DNA of 64,000 bases from Norana najaformis (taxonomy: Eukaryota; Annelida; Clitellata; Crassiclitellata; Hormogastridae): assembly GCA_964023275.1 (NCBI GenBank), contig OZ029927.1, positions 12,255,226 through 12,319,225 on the forward strand, written 5' to 3'. How positions within the stretch are numbered: the first letter of the stretch is position 1; each line of letters opens with the position of its first letter. Positions 36,681 through 50,200 of this stretch are shown here, one piece after another. A program made the translations under genes and the position numbers. Below the pieces are notes generated by a model. The model saw only the letters and a list, made by a program, of their open reading frames with translations. It made no database searches and was not told the DNA's origin.

Positions 36681-36769
36681 TGCCTCAACGGAATGCTGTC
36701 CTTCTACCTTTTATCTCGTCGTTATGCATGCGTTCGTTGCTAGGTGAAAGGAAACGATTTTTCAGAAGG

Positions 36770-39700
36770 ATGTTTGTGATGTCATGCTGTTTTCTGGTCC
36801 AGGGTATTACCAAAACCTTTTCAGGTGAGATTATATAATTCTCACTTCCATATATAGCATTATTAGCAGACTATTACTGTCAAACATTCAATCAAAGGTC
36901 TTTATAAATCTTTCTTAATACGGAACGATATCGGTTCATTTAGGAAAAAGCTGAAACTCTGCTCTGATCCTTGACATTGATATTATTAACGTCATTGACC
37001 CTTTTAGACATTTGAAACTTTTACCCAATTTTCAAGGTTACAATACAGGTGTCTTGTTCGGTGCACTTAGGCTTTACCATTGTGCAAGCGCTTGATCGGA
37101 TCTTTTGTCAAAGTCAATTGATTGTCTTGGGTATGTTTGCTAATTTTTCTTAGTTTGTCTCCCGGCCCGGCGCTTTCCTTCTTTAGCGTCTGAAAGCCAA
37201 ATTTTTCATATCTCTAGTCACAATTTTGGTCCGAGTGGCTGCCTCGCAGCCTCTTCCAATCTTTTTCGTGGCCTAACCACATTCATCCATGAATTCTTGC
37301 ACTATGGCAGGAATATTGTATTGTGTTGTACAGGCCATTTTATATAACACCTCCTTCAGAACGATGTCTGCTCAGGGACGGTTACTGTATGACTGCTCCG
37401 CAGAAGAGTGAGCTCAAGAAAAAGACCTACAACATAATATAGCATTGCACTGAATAACAAGAGTAAACTAAAAAATCAGTGCATAAACCTTTATTTGTTT
37501 ATTTACAAGAATTTACAGCGTTCTTTCGGTCAGCGATCGAACATTTTAGATACTTTGCGCCTTCTTGTTACTTGTCATGCGCTTAATTAGGATGCATATT
37601 GTTTATTTTTGATAAACCTTACACAGTTTGCTTCAATCTCTCAAGCAGAATATTCAATGCAGCTCTTCTCAGCTATGTCTCATGCTATTTCTATTACATC
37701 GCAAATTCTCCATTGACATTGCATACCAAATGGAGCTTCATAAATGCGACAGGAAGCACAACTCAATTGCCTCTGACTGTAAGTTCCAATAAATATAGTT
37801 CAATCTATCTGTTTTTCCAACTCGACTCGTCGAACTCTTATGGAAATTACTCTGTCACCTTGAGAAATAGCAACGCTTCAAGAACAGACACATTTCAGGT
37901 TCTTCCACCAGGTGTGCCTAAATATTGACTTAAACATTTTATAATTTTATATTTACCATCAGAAGCAGTATTGAACAGGAAGCTGTGTGTTTCAGTGGAA
38001 TTTGATTAAAAATTTATTTATACCGATACGTAGATATAGTTATTTTTTTTAAAGATTCGTGAGTTTGAGCTGTCGTTCAGATGTTACCCAAGGCGTGAAG
38101 AGATTACATCTCGTTTATTAACAAAGAGTTAAAGATATGGGTTCTTGGCTTCACGCATAATTGTGTTGAAGCGCAAACAAAACAAAAACAAACAGAACAA
38201 CCTAGAGTACGATTATATACCGAACATTACTTTCCACATATATAAAACGCCACTATTTGTTGGGCAGCCACCAATCGATGGCCTTGAGCAATTGTGAGTG
38301 AAGGACTTGCTTAAGCTTCCGGAACAGTTTATTATAGCTTCAAACCAAACCGCATTCCTAAATCACAATCCAAATGATAGACTCAGAGCGGTAATGACTT
38401 CCCGAACTCTTACGGTCGACGGTGGGAAATCGCAGCCTTTTTCTCTCGGCTCTACAAGTTCTGTAATGTTATTAGGCTCGGCCTCGTGTGTCATCTTTTT
38501 CGCATTACTTATCTTTCGATAGCTAGTCAACTGGTTCTGACAAATGAATGGTGATTTAGGAATGCGGTTTGCTTAGGAGAGACATATAATAGCTTAGGAT
38601 CCAGTCATTTTAAATAAAATATCACCTGCTTATCAACTTTCAGTAAAGTACGAACAGTGAACAATAGTAAAATGCTGAAGGGTACATCTGATGCCCCGTC
38701 GAATTTTGATGTACAATACGTGACACACAGTCTCGTCTCGCTTCAGTGGCGCTGCATGTGGTTTAACGGCTACCAACAAACGGTCTTCATACGACTAATG
38801 GATGTTGCACACGTCACTGAAGTAGAAACTAAAATTGTAACTCTTGAAACAAATTGTTATTATAAAGCTCACAATACGCTGTTTCAAAACAACATTCAGC
38901 AAGAGACAAACTACGAGGCTAACATCTGGTCAACCAACACACTTGGCTCCAGTAAAGTCGTTAAGTTGGCCATTAGAACTTCGAAAAGACTCATCTTCAA
39001 CACTTCTTCCGCTAACATATCAATTATTGGAACCCAGGCTAAAATCAGTTTTCACATAGCGGATTCCACTAAAGCTACAATGTGGCTAAATGTGACTTGC
39101 TGTGAGGAATTAACGATACAGTGCAGTAATAAATTGTACAACATAGCCAACACCGACAATCAAATTGTTTTTGACACAGTACCGACTGGAACTGAGTATG
39201 TATTTGAATTTGACTTCAATGTGTACTATAGTGATGGATACACCTACATGTATACTATGGCGATTGTGAAGGGTGTGCGAGTATCAAAGATGGAAAGTGT
39301 GTCTCCTATTATATAAAGATTATTTTAATTTTAAGAACTTCGGGAAGGTTAGTCATGTAGATAAGAGCTGCTTCGAAGTCATTCGGGATTATGCAATTCT
39401 AATCTGAATGGCTGAAACGATGTGGGCTAACAACTTTTTAAAATGCGTCAGGAGCAGAGAAGACTTAACTGAAGCTTAAAATATTATTCCTGGAAAGGAA
39501 ACAGTAATAGCTGTTTACTAGAGAGAAAGCAGTACCGAAGGGAAGACTCGTCAATCTAGTACCGAGCTGGACGACCAATACCATAGAAACAAATAGCTGG
39601 ATTAACCGACAGTGTATTTCAGACCGAAAAGTTTCAGTGCAATTTATTTTTTATTTAAAGAGGGAAATTTCTATGAATGCTTAAAAACTTTAGAGCTTTT

Positions 39701-41165
39701 ACTTGAAAGTTGAAGAAAGTGTGCATTTCGCATAAAAATTGCAAACACAAATCGAAAAGCTTAAATACGAAAGCTCTAGCCTAGCAACAAAATATTTTTA
39801 TCAAAATTATGCTTCCAAAAATTTAAAAACTGACTTTGAACACAGATATTATTTATATGGAAAATCACCAACAAGGAACATTTCTCTTACTCTGTAATTA
39901 AGTTAGACCTACGCAAAAATGTGAAACACGAACCCCGGTTCCTGGTCTGCTCGTTGCAGTCATTGTTCTGGCCATCCTTTTTGGAGTCGCTATCTTAGGA
40001 CTAATCGGCGGCTTGGTAGCTTTTCTTCTTGTCTGCAAATGTCGGCAAAAGCTCCAGCCGAACAACATACACCAGGTATGATTTTTAACAGAAGTTTTTA
40101 ACACCGAACATTTCGGCAATACGTTTAAGCATATTATTCTGGTTCAAATGCAACCTAAGATATCACAGGTGTTACTAACGAATTTCATTTTAAATGTATA
40201 ATTATTTTAAGTAATTTTTTAAACCTTCATAAAAATACAAGGCAAATTTACTAAATTAGGAGAAATCAATTTGCAAACATTATCATTCTAAATTAACTGG
40301 TCTTTTTGTGATGCTATTATACAAGTTGTGTGTTGGGAGAAACTAGGAATGTTAATCCTCTCAAAGCGCACGATTGGGAAAAGTAAAATGATCAGAATTA
40401 GTGACAAATATTGCTTCGTTTTTATTTTATTTTATTTTATTTAAAGTGTTGCTTATTTTCATGGTAACTCTTACGTCAAGGTTACGCCAAAACCTTTTGA
40501 GAGGATTACATATTTATTTACCACCTTTTAGGTGACACGAGTGTTACTTCCTCTAATAGCCATGCTTATCTTCGACAACAACGTATATACTGTATACCTC
40601 GTCTAAATGTACAGAAAATTGTATAACACCGTGTTAGGTTAACAATTATTGTTGATCGCTTTCAACAGTTACATACATAAATAGCGCCATGAGTAACAGT
40701 TAATAACTTGTCCTAGAGCTTATATGCAATGGAATAAAGCACACATTTACGGTCGTTGCAAAACAGCAAATATTTCTAAAACTGCTTTCTAAACTATACT
40801 GATGCGGCTCACAAATAGCATAAGGCTTAGAAAGCACTGATGTTGAACTTCTGCTGTTTTATACATGTCATTTCTATTGTATTGCAGCTAACAATCGTTA
40901 CTTTGTGCTTACGATCGCATAATGCACTGTCTGTGCTGTTCGATAACTAAAGAATGATGACCAATTTAAAGACTGTTTGTGTTTTCTGTGCTGGCAGCCA
41001 CCACCAGGAGGCATAACTCGTCTCTCGAATGCAACAGGACTCCACACGACAACAAATGAAAATGAAGGAGACAGCAACTGTGAACAAGCACCAGATCCAT
41101 CAAGCGATAACAGCTGTTATAAACCGCTCGATCTTCTTCCTCTGCAGCCTAAACTTAGATACTGA
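36770..41165 (+). CDS. Receptor gene C: short form with one Ig-like domain, ITIM-like tail
   Basis: Predicted exons: signal 36770-36824; D3 37627-37911; FN3 plus membrane-proximal module 38658-39296; membrane 39903-40075; tail 40998-41165 (stop TGA 41163). They sum to 1320 bases, 439 residues, all phases matching. Compared with gene A, about 2 kb holding D1 and D2 is missing between 37030 and 37050. The ancestral D3 acceptor is mutated (TTTTTG|AT), but ACACAG 14 bases downstream is phase-compatible. The FN3 exon likewise needs a shifted acceptor (GAACAG) and a weak donor GTGTGT, so splicing is uncertain. All frames are nevertheless open. The tail (385-439) has SCYKPL, matching the ITIM consensus S/I/V/LxYxxL/V/I. 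It is either a minimal inhibitory-type receptor or a young pseudogene. Confidence 0.6.
37985..38025 (+). pseudogene. Relic of a second D1 exon downstream of D3 (gene C)
   Basis: Same relic as in gene A near 3690-3730 (TGTGTGTTTCAGTGGAATTT), at the homologous position after D3. Confidence 0.4.
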
Positions 41166-42725
41166 AATGTGGATTACAACTTCTATAGGCATCACGCTAG
41201 TAGATATTCTCTTTTTGTCATGCTACTCAGCTGTGGTCTTGCGTTGTCTTGTCGAAAATTTATTTCTAGGAGTGGCGCTATATAGTTGTGCTAGTAGGAG
41301 AAGAAATAGCCTGGCATATGAACTATTTTAAGCGGATTATGATAACACTCTAATAAGAGGCCTTGGACAATTCATGCCCATTTAAAATAATTGATGGCTC
41401 TATATATGATAACTGGACATTGATCGATGTAGGCTAGTTGCTTCAGTATCTGGCGGCTAATGAGTTTCTGACATAGAACCACTATCCGTGCACTGATGTG
41501 CTATTTTTTGATTCTGTTGTTTATGTTAAAATCAGGGAAATTGTTACTAGAAGAGAATCGACATAACTGTTTGCAAGAATAATTAAAAATCCTTCTAGGA
41601 AAAGATGGAGAAGAAAGTTATTTAAAAGAGTTCTGTTATGAGTGTTTGTTTTCTATATGTTTCAGTTATTATGGGTTAATTTTATAGTGAAAGTTCGAAT
41701 ATAGCGATTGCTTACTCAGCCTGATATGACGATGATTATTCTTAAACAGTAACGTGACCTACATGCCAGCTTGTTGCAGGGGCTCAATGTCAATTAACAG
41801 AAACTGACGTATATAGGTTTCTTAGTGTTTATCCTATTTATTGACATTTTTCATGTATTAGTTTTCTAATCTAAATTAGATACATAGATTGCGATTTATT
41901 TTTGCAAAAGTTACATTTAAAATGTTAAAGATGTTTTGAGTAGATTCAGTATAGTTCAACCATTTTCTTGGCATAGGTTGGGTAGAGTTTATTACTACAT
42001 ATTCTCAGTGCCATTTCCTTTTAGCTAAATTACCATTATTTAAGTAGCAGTAGACCTAGCATAAACTGCTAAACACCATCTAGTAAAAGCTATAATAGTA
42101 GCCATAGACCAACCACCACTTCTAAGCACGATTTGACTAAAGTCAATATAGTGTTTTTTCTCTCTTTGAGTGACTGTAATATCAATAGTTTCTCTTTTGT
42201 GGTGTTCAATAGACGGTTCAATTCAATTCAATAGACTAAGCGCCGTTACGATACAGTACCATTGTCGTCACAGTAAATGAACAGTTATTCTCCAGTAGCT
42301 CAGAGTGCTGCTGGATCTGTAGTGAAATAAATGGATCGGCCAACTATACAGGACTCAATGAGTAAGATGATGTGTTAGCATATTCTCAACGTATTGCTTG
42401 TCCTATCTGAACATGGCCCATTTTAAAACGGCAGAGGGAACCAGCTGGTGGTCAACAGTGTCAGTTGGAGCTCTCACGTATATGCATACTATGAGGCATG
42501 CCGAACCTTCTTGCCTATCGATTTTGTTTTGACTGAGCGCCTGTGAATAAGCTGGTTCCGCAACTCATCATACGTTGGGCGCTGTAGAAATCTCGAGTTT
42601 ACGCTATGATTACGATGAGTGAACAAAAGGAGTTAAATTCAGTGGAGCCAAAGGAGGAGCCCTACTGCAATAATCCCTACTTGGGACAGATTGTTAGCTG
42701 TATAAATAGCTCTGCCTCAACGAAC

Positions 42726-42802
<77 letters not shown>

Positions 42803-43365
42803 CTTCACCTAAGGTAAACGTAAGGTCGATATCAAAGATCCTGGCAGCTGCAAGACGTCGTTAAACAGCTCGATAACCTGGTGCATAAGAATGCGTCGTG
42901 CATCGTGGCTTAGCGGCTTGACCAGCAACATAGTGCCCATCTAAAGCGGACGGTAGAAGCACGTTCGACATACACGTACACCTACATACGCACACAAACA
43001 TATGAAGATATATGTATATATTCTTCGTATTGTTTTGGAGCGGCAAACATTATGTGTGAAGCATTACAGGTGACAGCCTTTGGAAAAATCAGAAAGACTT
43101 ATGGACAAACTATTCATACGTTAGTTATCTGCGAAGTAAGGTTTAATACTCTGCACAAGATAGTTCAAAGATTCTCACAAATAAAGTAAGTATTTTGTGG
43201 TAAATTAGTTCTTTGCTGCTGGCCATTGATTGAATGAAAACAAATAAAAGCATACATAATTATTTTAAGAAGCTGATCGCTGAAGCATCTTCGATGAACA
43301 TTTAAACCTATATAGTGCTATGTTCTCGAAGAAAAACAATTACTCATTGATCTATTGTTGTATGG
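41166..43365. other. 3' flank of gene C, paralogous to the 3' flank of gene D
   Basis: No gene was recognised. Stretches match 51.2-53.3 kb in the same order, for example around 41460-41640 with 51840-52030, and 42300-42365 with 52690-52765 (TGCTGGATCT...AGGACTC). A long TA microsatellite lies at 42728-42800. Confidence 0.6.
42728..42800. repeat. TA dinucleotide microsatellite
   Basis: About 70 bases of uninterrupted TA repeats. The open frame through it is artefactual. Confidence 0.95.
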
Positions 43366-43640
43366 GTCCGCGAAAGTGTCTAGTGGTTGAGTATCAGGCT
43401 GTCAACTCAGGTGTTATGCGTTCAAATCTCATTAACGGCAGAAAGACAAAAGATTTCTGCTCCATTTGCGCTCCAGAGCGAGCTCAGCCATAAAATGAAT
43501 ACACTGACCACACGCTGTCAGTCGAAGGATGAGATGGCGAGGGAGAGGACTGTTCACACGCATTCATAGGCTGAGGCTAAGAAAATGAAATTGCTAAAAC
43601 TTCATACCCATGGCTGCCTCCTCTTCTTCTTATTGTCAGT
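43366..43640 (+). mobile_element. tRNA-derived SINE copy upstream of gene D
   Basis: A more diverged member of the 45-300 family. It shares TAGTGGTTGAGTATC, GCGTTCAAATCTCAT, GAGCTCAGCCATAA and the GGCTGAGGCTAAG region. It ends about 580 bases before the ATG of gene D. Confidence 0.6.
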
Positions 43641-44221
43641 GCTGGTAGAAAAAGGCTTACAGGCAAATCACGCAAATCTACTACGCATTTACTGCAGCAA
43701 TCTTTCAAGATATAAACAGTTAGCTATTGTAGTGAAAACAGCCGGAATATATGCCTAAAGTTAGAAATAACGATTAAAAGTCAGTTTCGAACTTTCAGGT
43801 AAACGCTTGAGAGTTCAGGCACTTCCACGCAAAAAGTGGCGCATATATAGCAACTTTGGTATTTATCATGATATTGAACATTGAAATTATAGTATACTAG
43901 CCAATAATCAGCATTATTCTAAAACTTTTTAAAATGGTTTTAACATTCATTTCCAATTCTAACATAGGAACTTTCGAGGTTCTTTTACTGAATACAGTTA
44001 TAGTTACAAATTTGAGTCAAAAACTTTGTGCCGACATCTGATAGGCAGCACAACTAGCATTTAGAAGAGGTCGCTGATCTAAAATTCTGGTATTATGCGA
44101 CAGAGCAGTTTCACTTTGAAAAGAAAAACGATGCTTATTCGCCTTCTTGATGCGGTCAGTTCTCGATGTTTCACTGGAAGTTGTATGTTCATTACCAGGT
44201 GACAGTCAAAGAATTTTCAGA

Positions 44222-47200
44222 ATGAAGTTTTTGCTCTCGTGTTGTTTTTTGGCCCTGCACATCACCAGAACCTTTTCAGGTGAGTTATATATTTATTAGA
44301 GTATTCTTTGCGTTATCATCAGACTCTTACTTTCTACATATTCTATTGGCGGTCTTCGAGAGCGTTTGAGCATAGAAAATCAGGTCCAATTCTCTCGCCG
44401 ACATGTATAACTCAGTGGTCGTTTATATTTAAAATCGATATGCATGCAAAGTCTTCTATGAGTCTGGTAGAAACTTAGAGAGCCAATTAACTGAGACAGA
44501 GAAACAGCCTATGAAAAATGCGGTCTGAATCAAGAGTTTTATTCGGTGTCTAAAGGTCGAAACAGAGCCTGAATACGGAGCACCAGTTGATTAAGGTGTG
44601 TCCTAGGACTGAATAATACTTCGCTTATAAGACTTAACAACGTTTAATGAAGCGGGATTCAAGCCACGAATGCAGAGGTTCAAACAACAATTTGCAATCT
44701 ACCAAAGTGCCATCTAATAAATGTTTCATTGGATCTAATCTATTCTACTTTGATCTGATCTGATCTGTTCTTATATAATCCGAATTTGTTATAATCTGTT
44801 ATGAACACATGATCTGATCTAACCTAATATGACCTAAACGGTTCTAATCGAATCCAGTCTAATCCATTTCAGTCTAGGCCCATCTAATCTAGTCTAACAT
44901 AATCCTATGAATCCTGTAGCGCAATTATCAGAATTCACACTTATTATCGATTGGTGTGAAATCGTAGTCAGAATAGCAATCCTTTGAAGAATTTAAGCAA
45001 ATATTAAACGCAGAATATGGATAAACCTTTGCAAAGTAAATAATGAGCAGAATTGATCATCTATATTTGATCCATAGACAAATCTATTTCTTTGCATCTA
45101 AAATTCGTAAGGTCTGTAAACAGTCGAAGCTGCCGATAATATTCAAATTTTCTAATTTTAGCTAACAATATTTAAGCCTACAGAGACAATACGCTATTCA
45201 ATAATAAGTTAAAATAAAAGAAACCATTAAGAAAACTTTAGGAATATAGTTGCTTACGCTTACTAAGAAGAATACTGAAACTCTGCTCTGAGTCATGTAA
45301 ATGGAAGCGTCGTTGCGAGTTTTGATATTGACTCCAGTTCCAAGGTTAGGCTATTTGAAAATGGTTGAATGAAGTTTCAATAGAGTGCCTGTCATACTAA
45401 CATGCACTGTTGAGTTATTCTCTTTTACTTAATCCAGTAACGAACACATAGATGCGTATACAGACTTCTCTAGTTCAAGCGGGCGATAATTATAAAACAT
45501 TATGAAAAAGTTATTTTTAATTTGGTTTCTTTTCATTAGTTACAGTATCGTCACCTGGCATGCAAAGAAAAAGCCAAGGGGAAAGCTGCGTGTTTCAGTG
45601 GAATGTAAATGGAAATTTTACAAATTACACTATCCACAGCCTTTCAACTGGAAGTCCAACAGTTTTACGTCTGAACACCAATCATACATTCGATAGCAGG
45701 AAAAGCGTGATCAAACTGTGGATATGGAATATTCAGCTGGTTGATGCCGGAAATTATTCCTTGTCAATTAGCACAGGAACCTCGACTAAAGTGAACTCTG
45801 CTGCCTTGCTTTTTGTATACGGTAAGTGTTCATTTAGTACTGTCTACTACATTGTTTGAAATTGATTCAAAACTCGTTAACTTAATTGCTTTATAATTTC
45901 GTCGGAACAATACCGCTATTACAAAATTTGTATTTCGAAGAAATTATTAAGTAATATTTTATTCCGCGCAGGCTCTAAGAGATCTCCGGTAAAATCCACT
46001 GTGGTTCGAGTTTATCTTATCCTACCCCTACTTATCCCTCCTATCAGTACGGGCCATGAGAGAAATCATCATAAATGTTCCCATTTGTTTTTCAACAGAC
46101 GGCGCCACAGCAGGACCAAGTACGCATGTGTCTAACCGTATTAAGTAGATTATTTATTTCAAACAGAGACTCATATATAGTAGGCCTATTTCCAAAATGA
46201 TATCAGGTTGATGTGACTTAGGTTGATCTAAATATTAAGTACAAAAATTTCATCAGTTAACGTTTACGTGTCTTCGCTGGCAGATGCTCACTAGTTGTGT
46301 TTCTTTTTAAATCTTGTTTTACATGGTATTTGTAAAAAATATATGAATCTTCTCATCAAACAACTACGGAGGCGCTTCTCAATATCAGAATCTAGAAGAT
46401 ATCGGCTAGTTTTATGGCACAGTGTTGTAACAGTTAGGGTCGCAGCTACCTAATACGAATAAAGTGGAAGACTGTTCCAAAAGAAACAGACGCATACACC
46501 TCCACGAAGGCGTTATGCTGCTTCATGAGAGTCCTAGCCAAGGAAAGGTCAGCCTGGTTAAATGAGAAGAGAAATGTAATTGACAAACGTAGCAAGCGCG
46601 CATAGGAGATCACAAAAAACATGAACTTTTGACCTCAGTGTTCTTGCCAATAGAAGGAGAACCTTAAACTGAAACTGGGACGATATGTGCAGCCAATGAA
46701 ACTAATCCTAACATCATTTGGTACCTATTATTGCACATATGATCTACTTTGAAGGATACATTATAAAAGTAGGCTGTGATTTATTGAAACCGGGTGTGTG
46801 CTCAATTTGTATCTTATCAGCACACAGTAGAATTTTTTATCTGCCCTTAAATCAAACTTTATCAAACAGCATTAAAGTCATTTACCGTTTCATGTAAATC
46901 TTTAAAATGATGAATCAATGATTAACTATTTCAGCTTATTTCCAAGCTTTGGTAACCGTCACGGTCGGACGAAATCCAGCGTTTGAGGGCGATAACATTG
47001 AATTAAATTGCTCAGCTGTTTCTGAGTCATTGCCGGCAGCGTTTCGATCTAAAATTTACTACTACTGGTACAATAGTTGGTATGGCTATCTCCGGAACAT
47101 ATCCAGTGGACCTGCATTGTTACAAAATGGAGACGTTCTTCCTGGATACAGTATAAAAAATGAGGGAAAGTCTCTGGCTATTGCCTCAGCTCAATTTACA

Positions 47201-50200
47201 GATAATAATTTTCTATGCTACTGTCAAGAAGAAGGGTCGCCTTACAAACCTGGTTTTTCGCCCTACTTACAGATTTACAGTGAGTATGTTGCCTAATTAT
47301 TGAATTGTTATGCTTTGACCTCGATATAATTATATGGCATATGTAAATACCATAAGTTTAAAGTCTAAAAGTCCTAAAGCGTCAATATTTCTAATGAGAA
47401 ACATACTTAGGCTGATTGGAAGTCCATTATCCACTGGAAGCGACTATGCGAAGGCTGTTTGGGCAGGACACCTCCGAAGTTTCCAAGTAGCATAAACCTT
47501 AAAAGTGTCTGTTTTAGCTCAGTAAATCATGCATTCTCTAAACTCTATGTCATCTGAGAGGCTGTTCAGAACGCAGTAGAAATGCTTTCTAACAACACAA
47601 TGCAATACAATATGCCACAATAGAAAACACTGCAATACAGTTCAATGCAACAAAATGCAATACAATATCGAGTTATCGTTGGTGCACTGAGCTTTATCTT
47701 TGTGCAAGCGCTTGATCGGATCATTTTTGCAAAAATTAACGGGTTGTATTGTGTAAGTTTGCTAATGTTCTTAGCAAGTCTTCCTGTCTGAAGCTTTTCT
47801 CCATTAACTGTTTAGCTCACAGCCAACTTTTTTCCTTCTCCTTTTTCACAACTATGGTCCGTGTGGTTGCCTCGGGGCGTCTTCCAACCTTTATTTGCTT
47901 TACCCACATTGACACATACGTTGTTACATTACGTCATGGACACTGCATTGCAATTTACATAGCGCCACAAATAGAGCGAACTACTCAAGGCGATCAAAGT
48001 ACGAGGGCCCCGGAGAAATAGATGAGTTAAAAGCAACATGCTGCAACATCATATTGAATCACATTGCATTGTGCTGAATCAAAAGAGCAAAACCAAAGAA
48101 ATAAACCAATCTATATGTATTTATCTGTTTATTTGCAAGGTTTTGTGGCGTCCTTTCGGTCAGTGGTCTAGCATTTCAGAAACTCTGCGCCTTTTTACTT
48201 GCCATTTGCTTAAAGCCTATACATATTTTTAAATTTTAGGTAAACCCTACACGTATTCCTTCAATCCCGCAAGCAGAATATTCAATGCAGCTCTTTTCAG
48301 CTATATCTATTGCTATTTCAATTACATCGCAAATCCTCCACTGACATCCTATACCAACTGGATTTTCATCAGTGAGTCAGGACCCACAACCGAATTGCCT
48401 CTGACTATCAGTTCCAATAAATCTGGTTCAGTATCTCTTTCTTTTCAACTCTCCTCGTCGAACTCTTATGGAAATTACTCTGTCACCTTGACGAATAGGA
48501 ACGGTTCAAGCACAGAAACATTCCGAGTTCTTCCGCCAGGTAGGCCTAGATATGTTTTCTCTAACAATTCATAACATTATTTTGGATTTCAGTTACACAT
48601 CCATGCTTTTGTCACATATCTTTATTATTGCGTTGTTTAAAGACCTGAATTACTAGACATGACCACTGGAAGGATGTCAAACACACTGAAGCTCTGCCTT
48701 AATATAACTTCTGTAGTCTGTCTTACAGTCTAATGAGTATCATGGATCTCGACCGGTTCTGCATAGTGGATCATGATTTTGGAATAAAGTTTTGCTTAGA
48801 AGCCACCATTGATTGATGTCAAGTGCGTTACCATAACGGCGCTGTGCAATATATTGGATTACATTTTAATCGTTTAATATAATATGCTTGTAGTCTATAA
48901 GTAAGCGACAACAGTTACAAGTGTTAAAGGGATATACTGTTTATAGGACCACCTGATGTGCCATCGAATTTCAAGGTACAATACGTGACAGACAGTCTCG
49001 TCTCGCTTCAGTGGCGCTGCATGTGGTTTAACGGCGACCAACAAACAGTCTTTGTACGACTGATGGATGTTTCAAACAACGTAGAAGCTGAAGCTCAAAT
49101 TGTGACTCTTGCAACAAATTGTTACAATTCAGCTTATAGCACACTGTTTCAAAACAACATTCAATCCGAGACCGACTACGAGGCGAGCATCTGGTCAACC
49201 AATACACTTGGATCCAGTAATGTCGTCAAGTTGGCCCTCAGAACTCCAAGAAAACTCATCTTTGAGACTTCTTCCGCTAATATATCAATTACTGGAACTC
49301 AAGCTACAATCAATTTTCTCATAGCAGGTTCCACCAAATATACAATGTGGTTAAATGTGACTTGCTGTGTTGAGTTAACAATTCAGTGCAGCAACAAATC
49401 GTATATTATAGCCACCACAGACAACCAAATTGTTTATGACATATTGCCAAATGGAACTGAGTATGTTTTCGACTTCAATGTGTATGATACTGATGGTTAC
49501 AACTACATGTATACTATGGCGATTGTGAAGGGCGTGCGAGTCTCAAGGACAAAAGGTGAGTATACTGCTATAAACATCACAATAGCTGTATAGCTTTGAA
49601 ATAGTTTAGTTATTGGAGAGGTGAAGACACTCCAGTACAAAATCACTTCAGTACACACGGTTCTGAGCTGTAAAGAAAGGCTGAAATGGTATGGAATAAT
49701 AACTTTGAAAAGGGGATGTAACAGAGTAGACTTGATTGAAGCTTGCAAGATTATTACTGAAAGAAGCTGTGCCTAACAAGACAACCTAGCATCGAACAAC
49801 ACAACCGGATGTCACTGACATAAATGGTTAGAGGAACCGACAGTATATTTATAACAGAAATTCTACAATGCAATTTATGTTATGCTCAACCCAGAAAACT
49901 TACGTAGGTGTGTATAAGCCTTAGGTAGAAGTGCGTTTTTTAATTAAAATCTTTACTAAGTTTTCCAAAAGGTCGAGTGTAAAAGCTGTAGTCTAGCAGA
50001 AATGTTTTTGTCACAATAATCTTCAAACAGTGTTAAACTTGGTTTTAAACAAGATATTACTGATACGAAATATAATAATAATAGTGAGCAATTCTGACAC
50101 TTTGTCTCCAAAGAAACCTAAAATATTGAAGCAATTCTTGAAAGGGAAGGATTGAGTTTTGTAAAATTTAATTCTCTGATATTTATTTACTTTACGTTGG

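Noticed and set aside
42606-42812. 68-codon open frame with a Tyr-Ile repeat
   Set aside because: Encoded by the TA microsatellite.
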